A stretch of 64,000 nucleotides of DNA, taken from Thermoproteota archaeon (lineage in GTDB: Archaea; Korarchaeota; Korarchaeia; Korarchaeales; Korarchaeaceae). Location of the stretch: the NCBI GenBank assembly GCA_027492205.1, contig JAOZFN010000005.1, forward strand, positions 1 through 64,000, read 5' to 3'. The notes below the pieces were generated by a model. That model was given only the letters and a program-made list of their open reading frames with translations, ran no database searches and was not told the origin of the DNA. Every line of letters starts with the position of its first letter. Position 1 is the first letter of the stretch. Made by a program: the position numbers and the translations under genes. This document shows positions 52,211-59,425 of the stretch, in pieces.

Positions 52211-52990
52211 TCAATCCACCAGCTTCCTGGATGTTACGACAAACCCGGTGTGGGCGATCATTCTGGACGCTGGACGGGTTCTCTGCTCGTTTACCTCATA
52301 ACCCCGAACTAGAACCTCGACCACCTCAATGTGTCCGAAGCCCCCATCCCTGGCGGCCACCGCGAACTTCTTGATCTGCTCGCAAGAGGGGACGAAGACG
52401 GCCAGCGGGGCGCCGGGCTTCAGAACTTCCCTGGCCGCCGGAAGCACCTCCCACGGCGCCGCCATGTCCAAGAACATCGCGTCGACGTCCCTTTCGGCGA
52501 TGTCGGTTCTGAGGTCCCCCAACTTCAGCTCCACATTCCTGACCCCCAACCTCCTCAAGTTCTCCTTGGCCATCTCGTGGAACTTCGGATTCACCTCATA
52601 GCTGACGACCTTTCCCGTAGGTCCAACCGACAGCGAGAGAGCGTACGCGAGCGATCCAGACCCCGTTCCACCCTCAACTACTAGGTCGCCAGGCCTCACC
52701 CCGCTCTTGATGATCATGTAGGCGGCGTCCTTGGGGTAGATGATCTGCGTCTTCCTACCGAGCTTCTCCATGATGTCGGCAGTGGTCGGGCGGAACACCC
52801 TCGCGATTCCCTTCTTGACCTCCACGGAGCATCCCCAGCGACGGCCGATCAGCTCCCCTAGGTCGACGGGACCCAGGTGCGTGTGGAATACCTTCCCTCT
52901 CTCTACCCTCACCAGATACTTCTTGGGACCCTTCCTCCTTCTCTCGAATACGAGGAGGGCGAGGTCTCCCTCCGATATTTCAACGGCCAT
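52211..52990 (-). CDS. trmI: tRNA (adenine-57/58-N1)-methyltransferase TrmI
   Basis: SAM-dependent enzyme for m1A57/58 in the T loop. A small N-terminal barrel precedes the Rossmann domain with motif I VVEGGTGSGSLAYAL and LDMAAPWEV (motif IV region). The family's QIIYPKDAAYMI helix is intact. ATG 52990 follows a TTG used by the track. 259 aa. It converges with the zinc ribbon gene two bases away. Confidence 0.93.
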   Translation of the reverse strand: MAVEISEGDLALLVFERRRKGPKKYLVRVERGKVFHTHLGPVDLGELIGRRWGCSVEVKKGIARVFRPTTADIMEKLGRKTQIIYPKDAAYMIIKSGVRPGDLVVEGGTGSGSLAYALSLSVGPTGKVVSYEVNPKFHEMAKENLRRLGVRNVELKLGDLRTDIAERDVDAMFLDMAAPWEVLPAAREVLKPGAPLAVFVPSCEQIKKFAVAARDGGFGHIEVVEVLVRGYEVNEQRTRPASRMIAHTGFVVTSRKLVD

Positions 52991-53173
52991 CAAGGGAGGA
53001 CGTGAACTTCGCAGTCAAAAAGCGTGACCTGAGCCCTCCATCGTCAGGAGACGAACCTCCCGCAGCCGCTAGGCCAAACTAAGCAGCGCCTCGAACACCA
53101 GACCAGCGATCCACCTTGGACGATCTGTGTGATCTCCCACCGCCCTCGGTCGAGCCGAACTCAGAGCGTGAAT

Positions 53174-53183
53174 CTTTTTATTT
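53174..53183 (+). promoter_or_regulatory. TATA box for the small winged-helix gene
   Basis: CTTTTTATTT predicts transcription from about 53205, giving a 60-base leader that contains both palindromes. Confidence 0.45.
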
Positions 53184-53205
53184 GGGGCCGTATAGTAACG
53201 TCGTC

Positions 53206-53221
53206 CCGCCCATATGGGCGG
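53206..53221. promoter_or_regulatory. Perfect 16-base palindrome at the predicted transcription start
   Basis: CCGCCCATATGGGCGG is a perfect palindrome that starts within a base or two of the predicted transcription start. It suits a dimeric regulator; the adjacent gene encodes a winged-helix protein. It could instead fold as a 5'-end hairpin in the RNA. Confidence 0.5.
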
Positions 53222-53227
53222 CGTCTC

Positions 53228-53258
53228 CCGGGCTTAAACGTCCAAAAAGTGTGCCCGG
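53228..53258 (+). repeat. Inverted repeat in the leader of the winged-helix gene
   Basis: CCGGGC and GCCCGG can pair across a 19-base loop; the ribosome-binding site GGTGGGGG starts at the foot of this stem, so folding could influence initiation. Confidence 0.4.
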
Positions 53259-53267
53259 TGGGGGAAA

Positions 53268-53504
53268 TTGAGGATAATACTGAACGCACACCTGAAGATT
53301 CTCCGGCGACTGGCTTACGCCGGTGACGAAGGTGTTGTCGCCTCTGAACTAATCCCAAGCAGGGTGGACAGGGAGCAAGTCCTGGGCTTCTTGTCAGAGA
53401 TGGGTTGGATCGCACGGCAGAGGAGGTTCAGAGGGGAACGAGTCTTCATCACCAAAAAGGGACTTCTTTTCCTTGAGAACCACGGCGACGGCTACGACGC
53501 ATAA
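53268..53504 (+). CDS. Small winged-helix DNA-binding protein
   Basis: 78-residue protein that is essentially one winged helix: a first helix NAHLKILRRLAYAG, a turn and recognition helix REQVLGFLSEMGWIARQ, and a basic wing RRFRGERVFITKKG. TTG start directly after GGTGGGGG. Likely a transcription regulator; the palindrome 50 bases upstream is a natural candidate operator. Family not identified. Confidence 0.75.
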   Translation: MRIILNAHLKILRRLAYAGDEGVVASELIPSRVDREQVLGFLSEMGWIARQRRFRGERVFITKKGLLFLENHGDGYDA

Positions 53505-53557
53505 CCCCCCGCCCCTCTTCATTTATTTTCCCCGGAGTTCCATCGCTAGGAATCCGC

Positions 53558-55324
53558 ATGCTGGGAGACTTAAGAGTGAGGGCATCCGACGCTTCAGCTA
53601 GGCTCGCTGAGCTCGAGACGAAGAGCGGAAAGCTCAGACTCCCCGCATTCCTACCAGTGTACAATCCCAACAAGCCCTACGTCTCGCCCTCGGAGATGAG
53701 GAGGGTGGGCGCCCAGGCGATATTCACGAACTCCTACATAATATGGAGGACCCCGCGCCTGAGAGAGGTAGCCCTGGAGCGGGGCGTCCACGGCCTGCTT
53801 GGATTCGACGGCATAGTATTCACGGACTCGGGTGCCTACCAGATCTACAGGTTCGGCGGGATAGAGGCCACCAACCTAGACATGCTCAGGTTCCAGCACG
53901 CCATAGGATCGGACGTCGCGTCAATAGTGGACGTTCCCATGGCATCCCACCTCCCCAGGAGGGAAGCCCTCGATGGCGTGAGGATGACCGTCCGCAGCGC
54001 GAGGGAGTGGAGAGAGCACAGGGACGAACTCCAAGGCACCCTCTGGATTGGAACCCCGCAGGGATCCACCCATTGGGACCTGATAGGGTACACCGCCAGG
54101 GAGATGGCCGCCCTGGGGTTCGACTACTACGGCGCCGGCTCTCTTAAGGTGGCCCTGGAGACCTACGACTTCAAGGTCCAGGTCGATCTCCTCCTCGCAA
54201 TCAGAAGGTGGCTCCCGGCTGGTAGGCCGATACACTTCTGGGGGGTTGGCCTCCCATCGGCGCTGGCCCTGTTCACAGCGCTGGGGGCGGACAGCTTTGA
54301 TTCAGCCTCTTACGCCCTGTTCGCGGAGAGTGGGCGGTACATGACCCCACACGGGACCCTCCTCTTAGACGAGCTTGAAGAGTTTCCCTGCGATTGCCCC
54401 GTCTGCTCGAACTGGACCCCCAGGGAGATAAAATCCCTCCCCAAGGCGGAGAGGGTCTCGTTGCTATCAAAGCACAACCTCCACGTCCTGCTGAGCGAGA
54501 TGAGGCTGATCAGAGAGGCAATAAGGGGCCAGTGGCTGTGGGAACTCGTTCAGGAGAGGGTGAGAGCCCACCCGCGCCTCTTAGAGGCCCTCCAGTGGGC
54601 ACTCTCGAAGTACCGGGACATCCTGGAGGAGAGGGAGCCGTTCACCAAATTCCACGGCCTCTTCTACTCCGGGCCCGAGTCCGAGCACAGACCCGAGGTC
54701 ATTCGAGCTAAGAAGGCTTTGAAGAGGGTTTCCGCGGGAGGTCGGGTCTTCGAGCACCCTATTTTTGGCAAGGTGCCCATCGGCCTCAGATACACGTACC
54801 CATTCGGACAGTCCATTGTCCCGGGTTGGACCGAGCCCTCGGCGTCCCCCAGTGACTCGGAACTGATCTCAGCCATTCTCCAGTATCAGTTCGGCGTTAA
54901 AGCACCGGCAGCCTTTCGATCTCTTCGGCTCACTCGGTCGAGGGCGACTGGAATGCCCCGCGATGTGTACGACGGAGAGACTAGGGTGGGTAGCATAAGG
55001 CCGGCTGACGGCATGTTCGTCCCCTCTTTAGAAGGAGCGATCAGGCTGATCAAGGCCCTCCCGTGGCCAAAGGGGAGGGTTGTGGTGAGGGACGAGTACG
55101 CCGATAGGGTGGCCAGGGGCACGACGGTGTTCGTGAAGTTCGTCAAGGAGGTTGATCCGGAGATAAGGCCCGGAAGCGAGGTTATAGTCGTAGACGGCAG
55201 CGACAACGTTCTGGCCGTTGGAAAAGCCATCCTATCTGCGGCTGAGTACAGATCATTCCGCAGACATCAGTTCATCCGTCTGAGGCATCACTCCCTCCCA
55301 AGAGAGACCTCGGGGGAGGGTTGA
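53558..55324 (+). CDS. tgtA: Archaeosine tRNA-guanine transglycosylase
   Basis: Swaps G15 of tRNA for preQ0, the first step to archaeosine. The catalytic TIM barrel has PYVSPSEMRRVGAQAIFTNS, the DGIVFTDSGAYQ catalytic Asp region and a zinc site (CDCPVCS). Central domains follow and a PUA domain ends the protein (from RVVVRDEYADRVARG). 588 aa, full length for the two-part archaeal enzyme. Its last 53 bases overlap the opposite-strand CofE-like gene. Confidence 0.96.
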   Translation: MLGDLRVRASDASARLAELETKSGKLRLPAFLPVYNPNKPYVSPSEMRRVGAQAIFTNSYIIWRTPRLREVALERGVHGLLGFDGIVFTDSGAYQIYRFGGIEATNLDMLRFQHAIGSDVASIVDVPMASHLPRREALDGVRMTVRSAREWREHRDELQGTLWIGTPQGSTHWDLIGYTAREMAALGFDYYGAGSLKVALETYDFKVQVDLLLAIRRWLPAGRPIHFWGVGLPSALALFTALGADSFDSASYALFAESGRYMTPHGTLLLDELEEFPCDCPVCSNWTPREIKSLPKAERVSLLSKHNLHVLLSEMRLIREAIRGQWLWELVQERVRAHPRLLEALQWALSKYRDILEEREPFTKFHGLFYSGPESEHRPEVIRAKKALKRVSAGGRVFEHPIFGKVPIGLRYTYPFGQSIVPGWTEPSASPSDSELISAILQYQFGVKAPAAFRSLRLTRSRATGMPRDVYDGETRVGSIRPADGMFVPSLEGAIRLIKALPWPKGRVVVRDEYADRVARGTTVFVKFVKEVDPEIRPGSEVIVVDGSDNVLAVGKAILSAAEYRSFRRHQFIRLRHHSLPRETSGEG

Positions 55325-56084
55325 GGAGCGAGTTATAGATGTAGCACTCCCCGGGTTCAACCCTCAAATCATCCCCCCCGCGGCCGGGATCCGGCTCAAC
55401 CCCCTCCCAATCGATCAGGGCGAAGGGGGTCTTCTCGGCCGACTCTCCCATTACCAGCGCCGCCGAGGCCGCCAGACTGTCGGCCACGTTTACGACCGTG
55501 AACCTGAGAGGCTTCCCGTAGATGTCCGGTTTTCCCCTAAGGTCCCGAAGGGGCTTCAGCCCCCACACGCCCAGCGCTACCCCTATGACCCCCCTCCTGA
55601 ACAGCGTGAGCCTGCTGTCCACGATGATCGCCCCCACAGCCACACCCCGGCGGTCTAGGAACCACTCAACTATCCTCCTGGCCTCCCCGTCCGGATCGAC
55701 GGGATGGAGAACCACGTAGCCCGGAGGTGAGTTAGATCGATCGATACCGGCCGAGCCCACCGGTATTCCGTTCTTGTAGGTGAACAGGTACCCTCTGTAC
55801 CCGCCCAAGAGAAGGTCCGCCTCTTCGAGAACGGCGGAAGTCTTCCAGGGTTCCGCCCCGTAGTGTTCAGCGATCCGCTTAGCTAGGTCGCTAACCTCAG
55901 ACCACCGGCTGATGGGGACCACCCTCCCCTGACTGTAGGAGACGACCTTGCTGGCTACCGCTATTACCTCCCCGTCCGAGAGGTGGATGCCCCTGTAATC
56001 GAGTTCCTGGTCGAGTCGGGCCAAGTAGTCCTCTCCGATTCCGATTGGGGGATCTACCGGACCTATCGGTCGAACCCTCAGCAC
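55272..56084 (-). CDS. CofE-like (coenzyme F420-0 gamma-glutamyl ligase family) protein
   Basis: 270 aa. Family landmarks: SDGEVIAVASKVVSYSQGRVV, SAGIDRSNSPPGYVVLHPVD, IIVDS and DIYGKPLRFTVVNVADSLAA. In true CofE the last metal motif is DTxGRPWRxG; here it is DSRLTLFRRG, so the protein may be a paralogue with another amide-ligase role and not proof of F420. GTG 56084 with GGGGGGA upstream replaces the track start. The gene is coupled to dephospho-CoA kinase upstream and overlaps tgtA tail to tail. Confidence 0.75.
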   Translation of the reverse strand: MLRVRPIGPVDPPIGIGEDYLARLDQELDYRGIHLSDGEVIAVASKVVSYSQGRVVPISRWSEVSDLAKRIAEHYGAEPWKTSAVLEEADLLLGGYRGYLFTYKNGIPVGSAGIDRSNSPPGYVVLHPVDPDGEARRIVEWFLDRRGVAVGAIIVDSRLTLFRRGVIGVALGVWGLKPLRDLRGKPDIYGKPLRFTVVNVADSLAASAALVMGESAEKTPFALIDWEGVEPDPGRGGDDLRVEPGECYIYNSLLNPPPRSLLGGSDASDG

Positions 56085-56632
56085 TCCAGTCCCCCCTGAT
56101 GCCCACACGGCTCGAAGCACCTCTCGAGCAGCTCTACGGCCTCTGCCCTCCTCCCTTCATCGACTCTAACCACCACAGCCCCCCGCCCTGGCTGCCCGTA
56201 GACTACCGCCGCGTCCGTGGGTGAGAGGATAACCGCGGGGAAGCCCAGCAGATCCTCCTCTCCATCGACCAATACGGTGACCCTCTCCCCCCCGATCGCG
56301 GAGGCAATCGCGTCCTTCACGGACCTCCAGGCCTCTCTGGTTATCGTGCCCGCGGGATTTCCTGTCTCAATGACCCTCCTCCCCAGAAGGAGGGCTGGCA
56401 AGTCGACCTTCTCCCTCTTCTCCATCATGTCCACTATGGCCACGTCGGGTTCAACCCCCGCCTCTACCATGCTCGCCGAGACCCTGTCACCAACGGCCAC
56501 GATGAGACTGCAGCCTCTGAATACCTCGGCCCCCAGAGACCCCCGCAACGGGCCTCTGGGTTTGGCCAATATAGCCCTGCACTCGTCTCTGAGCCTGACG
56601 TCGACGATGAGCTCATCTCCCTTTAGCAACAT
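56078..56632 (-). CDS. GTP-dependent dephospho-CoA kinase
   Basis: Last step of archaeal CoA synthesis. Family motifs: LAKPRGPLRGS, then SLIVAVGDRV, VEPDVAIVD, TGNPAGTITREAW and VDGEEDLLGFPA with the late VYGQPGRGAVVV. ATG 56632 is chosen over GTG 56650 because a TATA box at 56653-56661 is only 25 bases upstream of it, implying a leaderless mRNA. 184 aa. Overlaps the CofE-like gene by seven bases. Confidence 0.88.
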   Translation of the reverse strand: MLLKGDELIVDVRLRDECRAILAKPRGPLRGSLGAEVFRGCSLIVAVGDRVSASMVEAGVEPDVAIVDMMEKREKVDLPALLLGRRVIETGNPAGTITREAWRSVKDAIASAIGGERVTVLVDGEEDLLGFPAVILSPTDAAVVYGQPGRGAVVVRVDEGRRAEAVELLERCFEPCGHQGGLEC

Positions 56633-56652
56633 CTCCGTTACGGCCGCCACCT

Positions 56653-56661
56653 GAATATAAT
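56653..56661. promoter_or_regulatory. Bidirectional TATA element between dephospho-CoA kinase and radical SAM genes
   Basis: GAATATAAT (ATTATATTC on the other strand) lies 25 bases before each of the two divergent ATG codons (56632 and 56683). The whole divergent gap is 50 bases, and both messages are predicted to be leaderless. Confidence 0.6.
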
Positions 56662-56682
56662 CCAGGAGGGCGCTCCACCCGG

Positions 56683-58260
56683 ATGAAGGTACTCTTGGTC
56701 GACGCGCTTGCTTCAGGCTCAGGCAGAAGGAGATCCTCCATTGACGTGATCGGGGCAGGGCCTAGGCAGATTGCCGGGATTCTAGAGACGTTCGGAATTG
56801 AATACAGGTTGGTCACCGCTGAGGACGCCCTGATATCCAAAGCTAGGGAGTTTGACGTCCTGATGGTCAGCGCCATGACCATGGACGCGCCGGCCGCTCG
56901 GCGGCTGGCGGCCCGCCATCGTAGGGCCGTCAAGGTCTTGGGTGGGCCGATAACCAACGACCCCACCGTCGTCTCTAGGCTAGGGTACGACTTCGGGATC
57001 TGGGGTGAGGGCGAGGCGGCGCTGGCGCGGGTAATTGAGGCTGGCGGACTTTCAGAACCGAGCCGCCTGACCCCCGATATCCCGAATTTGCTGCTGAACC
57101 GCGGGGGCAGAGTGGTGGCGGGACCGAGGAGAAGGTTAACCCCCGGTGAATTCAACTCTCTCTCACCGTCGACGGAGGCGGTCAGGCACTACAGATCCAG
57201 ACCCCACTACCGCTACGCACGGGTTTACGTTGAGGTCGAAAGGGGCTGTTCAAATTTCATTAGACCGGCGCTGACGGCAGATCGAAAAATCTGCGATGTC
57301 TGTGGAGCCTGTCTCGGAAGCAGGCCGCCGCTGGAGGTATGTCCCCAAGGGATACCCCCTGGATGCGGTTACTGCTCGATTCCAGCAACGTACGGTGCAC
57401 CCAAGTCCAAGGACGTCTCCAACGTTGTGCGCGAGGTCGAGAGCCTGATAGCGCTGGGCGCTCAGCGGATCATACTAAGCGGCGCCGACTTTCTCGATTA
57501 CGGGCGGGATCGGGAGGGAGGTGCGTTACACCCGTGTGAGCCGGGACCGAACCTGGGTGCCGTCGAGGATCTCCTGCGGTCAATAGCGTCAATACCGCAG
57601 GTGAGGGACGGCGAGGTCTACGTGGGGATTGAGAACGTTAAACCCTGTCTCTTGACCGACGAGGCGGTATCTCTGCTCTCGCACTACCTGCCAAACTCCG
57701 TCGTTCACGTGGGGATTGAGACGGGGGACGACCCTCACGCGAGGATCCTGGGGAGGCCCTGCAGCTCGACACTCGCTGAGGAGAGGGTTAAGGCGGCGGC
57801 GGAGGACGGCCTGAGGGTATACGCGTACTTCATCCACGGCCTCCCAGGGCAGTCGATGGCGACGGCTAGGGCTACCGTGGAGATGATGGAGAGGCTCTAC
57901 AGGGCCGGTGTCGAGAAATTCACCGTCTACAGGTTCAAGCCCCTCCCGGGTTCGGCCTTCGAGTCCCTTCAGCCGGGCCCACCTGCCAGAGAAGACAGGG
58001 CCTCTGCGCTCATAGAGTCAACGGCCAGGAGGCTCAACGTCGCCCGCAAGCGCGGGATGATGGGAAAGAGGCTCGAGGTCATCTTCTCGTCCAACTTCCA
58101 CAGGGGCGCCAGGGTGGCCTACCCGATCCGCGAGGGCCCAACTTGCCTAGTGAAAGGCGCTCCCAAGTCTGTCAGGGTTGGCGACAGGGGTTACGTCCTC
58201 GTGACGGGTCTCGTGTCGGATAGGGCGCTGCTGGCGGAGTTTCTCAACAAGGAGACTTGA
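56683..58260 (+). CDS. B12-binding-fold/radical SAM protein with ferredoxin-like insert
   Basis: 525 aa of unknown function. Residues 1-125 form a B12-binding-like Rossmann fold (FDVLMVSAMTMDAP, KVLGGPITNDP). The radical SAM site is unusual: Cys189 (VERGCSNF) is separated from Cys228/Cys231 (GCGYC) by 38 residues that contain Cys204, 207, 210 and 220 in a CxxCxxC-x9-CP pattern typical of a [4Fe-4S] ferredoxin. A TIM-barrel body and a C-terminal TRAM-like strand region (VRVGDRGYVLVTGLV) follow. Similar proteins exist in other archaea. Substrate unknown; the TRAM-like end hints at RNA. Confidence 0.8.
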   Translation: MKVLLVDALASGSGRRRSSIDVIGAGPRQIAGILETFGIEYRLVTAEDALISKAREFDVLMVSAMTMDAPAARRLAARHRRAVKVLGGPITNDPTVVSRLGYDFGIWGEGEAALARVIEAGGLSEPSRLTPDIPNLLLNRGGRVVAGPRRRLTPGEFNSLSPSTEAVRHYRSRPHYRYARVYVEVERGCSNFIRPALTADRKICDVCGACLGSRPPLEVCPQGIPPGCGYCSIPATYGAPKSKDVSNVVREVESLIALGAQRIILSGADFLDYGRDREGGALHPCEPGPNLGAVEDLLRSIASIPQVRDGEVYVGIENVKPCLLTDEAVSLLSHYLPNSVVHVGIETGDDPHARILGRPCSSTLAEERVKAAAEDGLRVYAYFIHGLPGQSMATARATVEMMERLYRAGVEKFTVYRFKPLPGSAFESLQPGPPAREDRASALIESTARRLNVARKRGMMGKRLEVIFSSNFHRGARVAYPIREGPTCLVKGAPKSVRVGDRGYVLVTGLVSDRALLAEFLNKET

Positions 58261-58269
58261 GCGAGGTGG

Positions 58270-58343
58270 TGGGGCCGCCGGGATTTGAACCCGGGACCAC
58301 CAGCGCCCCAGGCTGGCATCCTACCAAGCTAGACCACGGCCCC
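58270..58343 (-). tRNA. tRNA-Pro (anticodon GGG)
   Basis: Acceptor GGGGCCG/CGGCCCC (one GU-tolerant end), anticodon stem CCAGC/GCTGG with loop CTGGGGC, T arm CCGGG-TTCAAAT-CCCGG. Discriminator A at 58270; CCA encoded (58267-58269). No intron. Ends seven bases from the radical SAM stop. Confidence 0.95.
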
Positions 58344-58407
58344 ACGGCCAAACCATCTCGTCCCAGCTCTGGTTATAAACAGTTTGTCTGAGCCGGTCTG
58401 ATCTGCG

Positions 58408-58836
58408 TCAGGTTAGAGGGCCTCGCTTTCCCCTAGGACCATATGCCCACGCCTCTTTGAAGACCCTGTCTGCCACTATGAGAACGTAAGCTTCAGTCTC
58501 CGGTCTCGCAATGAGAAACCTCCCGTCTAACATTTGGTGCGGCCACTTCCTGCTCGCCACACTTCGATAGGGCAGCCATCTAACTCTGTAGAACCTCTTC
58601 TCCACATACACTCTAGCCCTCGTGGCGGGTAGGGGCAGCTTCTTCCAGGCGCCAATGCCCTCGGCATCCCACAGGACTATCTCGCTGGCCCTCTCGCCAG
58701 AGGCTGTAGTCGCTTTCCTGGAGTACCTCGCGATTCTGACAACCCCGACGGAGTAAACCCGATCGAGCCTGTACTCTCCGACTGGTATGAGCTTGCCGCG
58801 CCCGTCTTTGAATCTGTCACTGTAGGGAAGAGGCAC
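58408..58836 (-). CDS. Hypothetical basic protein
   Basis: I do not recognise this 142-residue protein. It is beta-rich and basic, with aromatic runs (EKRFYRVRWLPYRSV, DGRFLIARPETEAYVLIVAD), no Cys and no membrane segment; nucleic acid binding is possible. GTG start; a minus-strand TATA box GATTTATAGT at about 58857-58868 is 26 bases upstream, so a leaderless transcript is likely. Codon use looks like its neighbours. Confidence 0.65.
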   Translation of the reverse strand: MPLPYSDRFKDGRGKLIPVGEYRLDRVYSVGVVRIARYSRKATTASGERASEIVLWDAEGIGAWKKLPLPATRARVYVEKRFYRVRWLPYRSVASRKWPHQMLDGRFLIARPETEAYVLIVADRVFKEAWAYGPRGKRGPLT

Positions 58837-59081
58837 TTAGACCTTCCATTTGGCGTAACTATAAATCCTAGGGTTCTGTAGACGAATGCAAACACGCCTA
58901 ACGAAGTAAAACGTCTAGAGGACGAGGTTCAACCCACACTTTTGATGAACTCCCCATTTGAATGCTTATGTCCAATCCTGGGATTGCAGAGGGGACGCTA
59001 ATCTGAAGTGAATTCAGAGAAAACTTCCCCAAAGAGACACCGGTCTCACTAGATGCGGCATTCATAGTTTTGAGGTTTCCG
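58837..59081. other. Intergenic stretch with no recognised gene
   Basis: Apart from the TATA box at 58857-58868 for the gene to its left, I see nothing assignable. Base composition is less GC-rich than the surroundings. A 130-codon minus-strand ORF crosses it (58898-59290), but its composition (many Ser/Pro, no periodic structure) argues against it. Confidence 0.5.
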
Positions 59082-59321
59082 ATGAAGTCAAGTAAAAGGA
59101 ACCGAGGCCCTAGCCCCTTTACAACGGGCGCGCTGGTGTCGGCCGTCATCGCATCCCTCCCCGAACCAAACGGGTGGATAAAGGGCTTGACAGTCCTGTC
59201 ACTTGCAACCGTCTTGGGCGTCACCTTCACTGGGAACGTGACGGAAGGGCTCTTGGAGTCCCTGCTGGGGGCATTCACTTCTGGGGCCATAACCCGCCTC
59301 CTGCAGTCGCTGGGTAGGTAG
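59082..59321 (+). CDS. Possible small hydrophobic protein
   Basis: 79 aa from ATG 59082. The N terminus is basic (MKSSKRNRG), followed by a hydrophobic segment, a short polar turn (PEPNGW) and a second hydrophobic stretch (LTVLSLATVLGVTF), then a helix LLESLLGAFTSGAITRLLQS. It could be a small membrane protein. No ribosome-binding site, no clear family, and an antisense ORF of similar length exists, so it may not be a gene. Confidence 0.4.
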   Translation: MKSSKRNRGPSPFTTGALVSAVIASLPEPNGWIKGLTVLSLATVLGVTFTGNVTEGLLESLLGAFTSGAITRLLQSLGR

Positions 59322-59396
59322 CAGAGTCGACGCGCATGCGGCCCACGGCCGGCCGGGCCTGCTGAAGGCCTAAAGTTCTTTATAACACATACGAAA

Positions 59397-59407
59397 GTTT
59401 TATATAG
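59397..59407 (+). promoter_or_regulatory. TATA box for tfb
   Basis: GTTTTATATAG is centred about 24 bases before the ATG at 59426; a second AT-rich run (TTTATAACAC) lies 18 bases further upstream. Confidence 0.6.
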
Positions 59408-59425
59408 CGAAAACTTTGAAAATGG

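Larger units (their letters stand above)
52994..53267 (+). other. 274-base non-coding interval with promoter and palindromes
   Basis: No open reading frame is convincing here. From 52994 to about 53165 I see nothing recognisable. From 53174 on there is a TATA box (CTTTTTATTT), a 16-base palindrome at 53206 and an inverted repeat at 53228-53258 immediately before the ribosome-binding site of the winged-helix gene. No tRNA cloverleaf fits. The part after the TATA box could be a structured leader or a short non-coding RNA. Confidence 0.5.

Noticed and set aside
53184-53265. A tRNA or split-tRNA half in the palindromic region
   Set aside because: No T arm or matching acceptor strands could be found, and the palindrome does not give a seven-base anticodon loop.
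58898-59290. 130-codon minus-strand ORF
   Set aside because: Composition lacks any domain-like pattern and no start signal is evident; the region is left as intergenic plus a weak plus-strand candidate.
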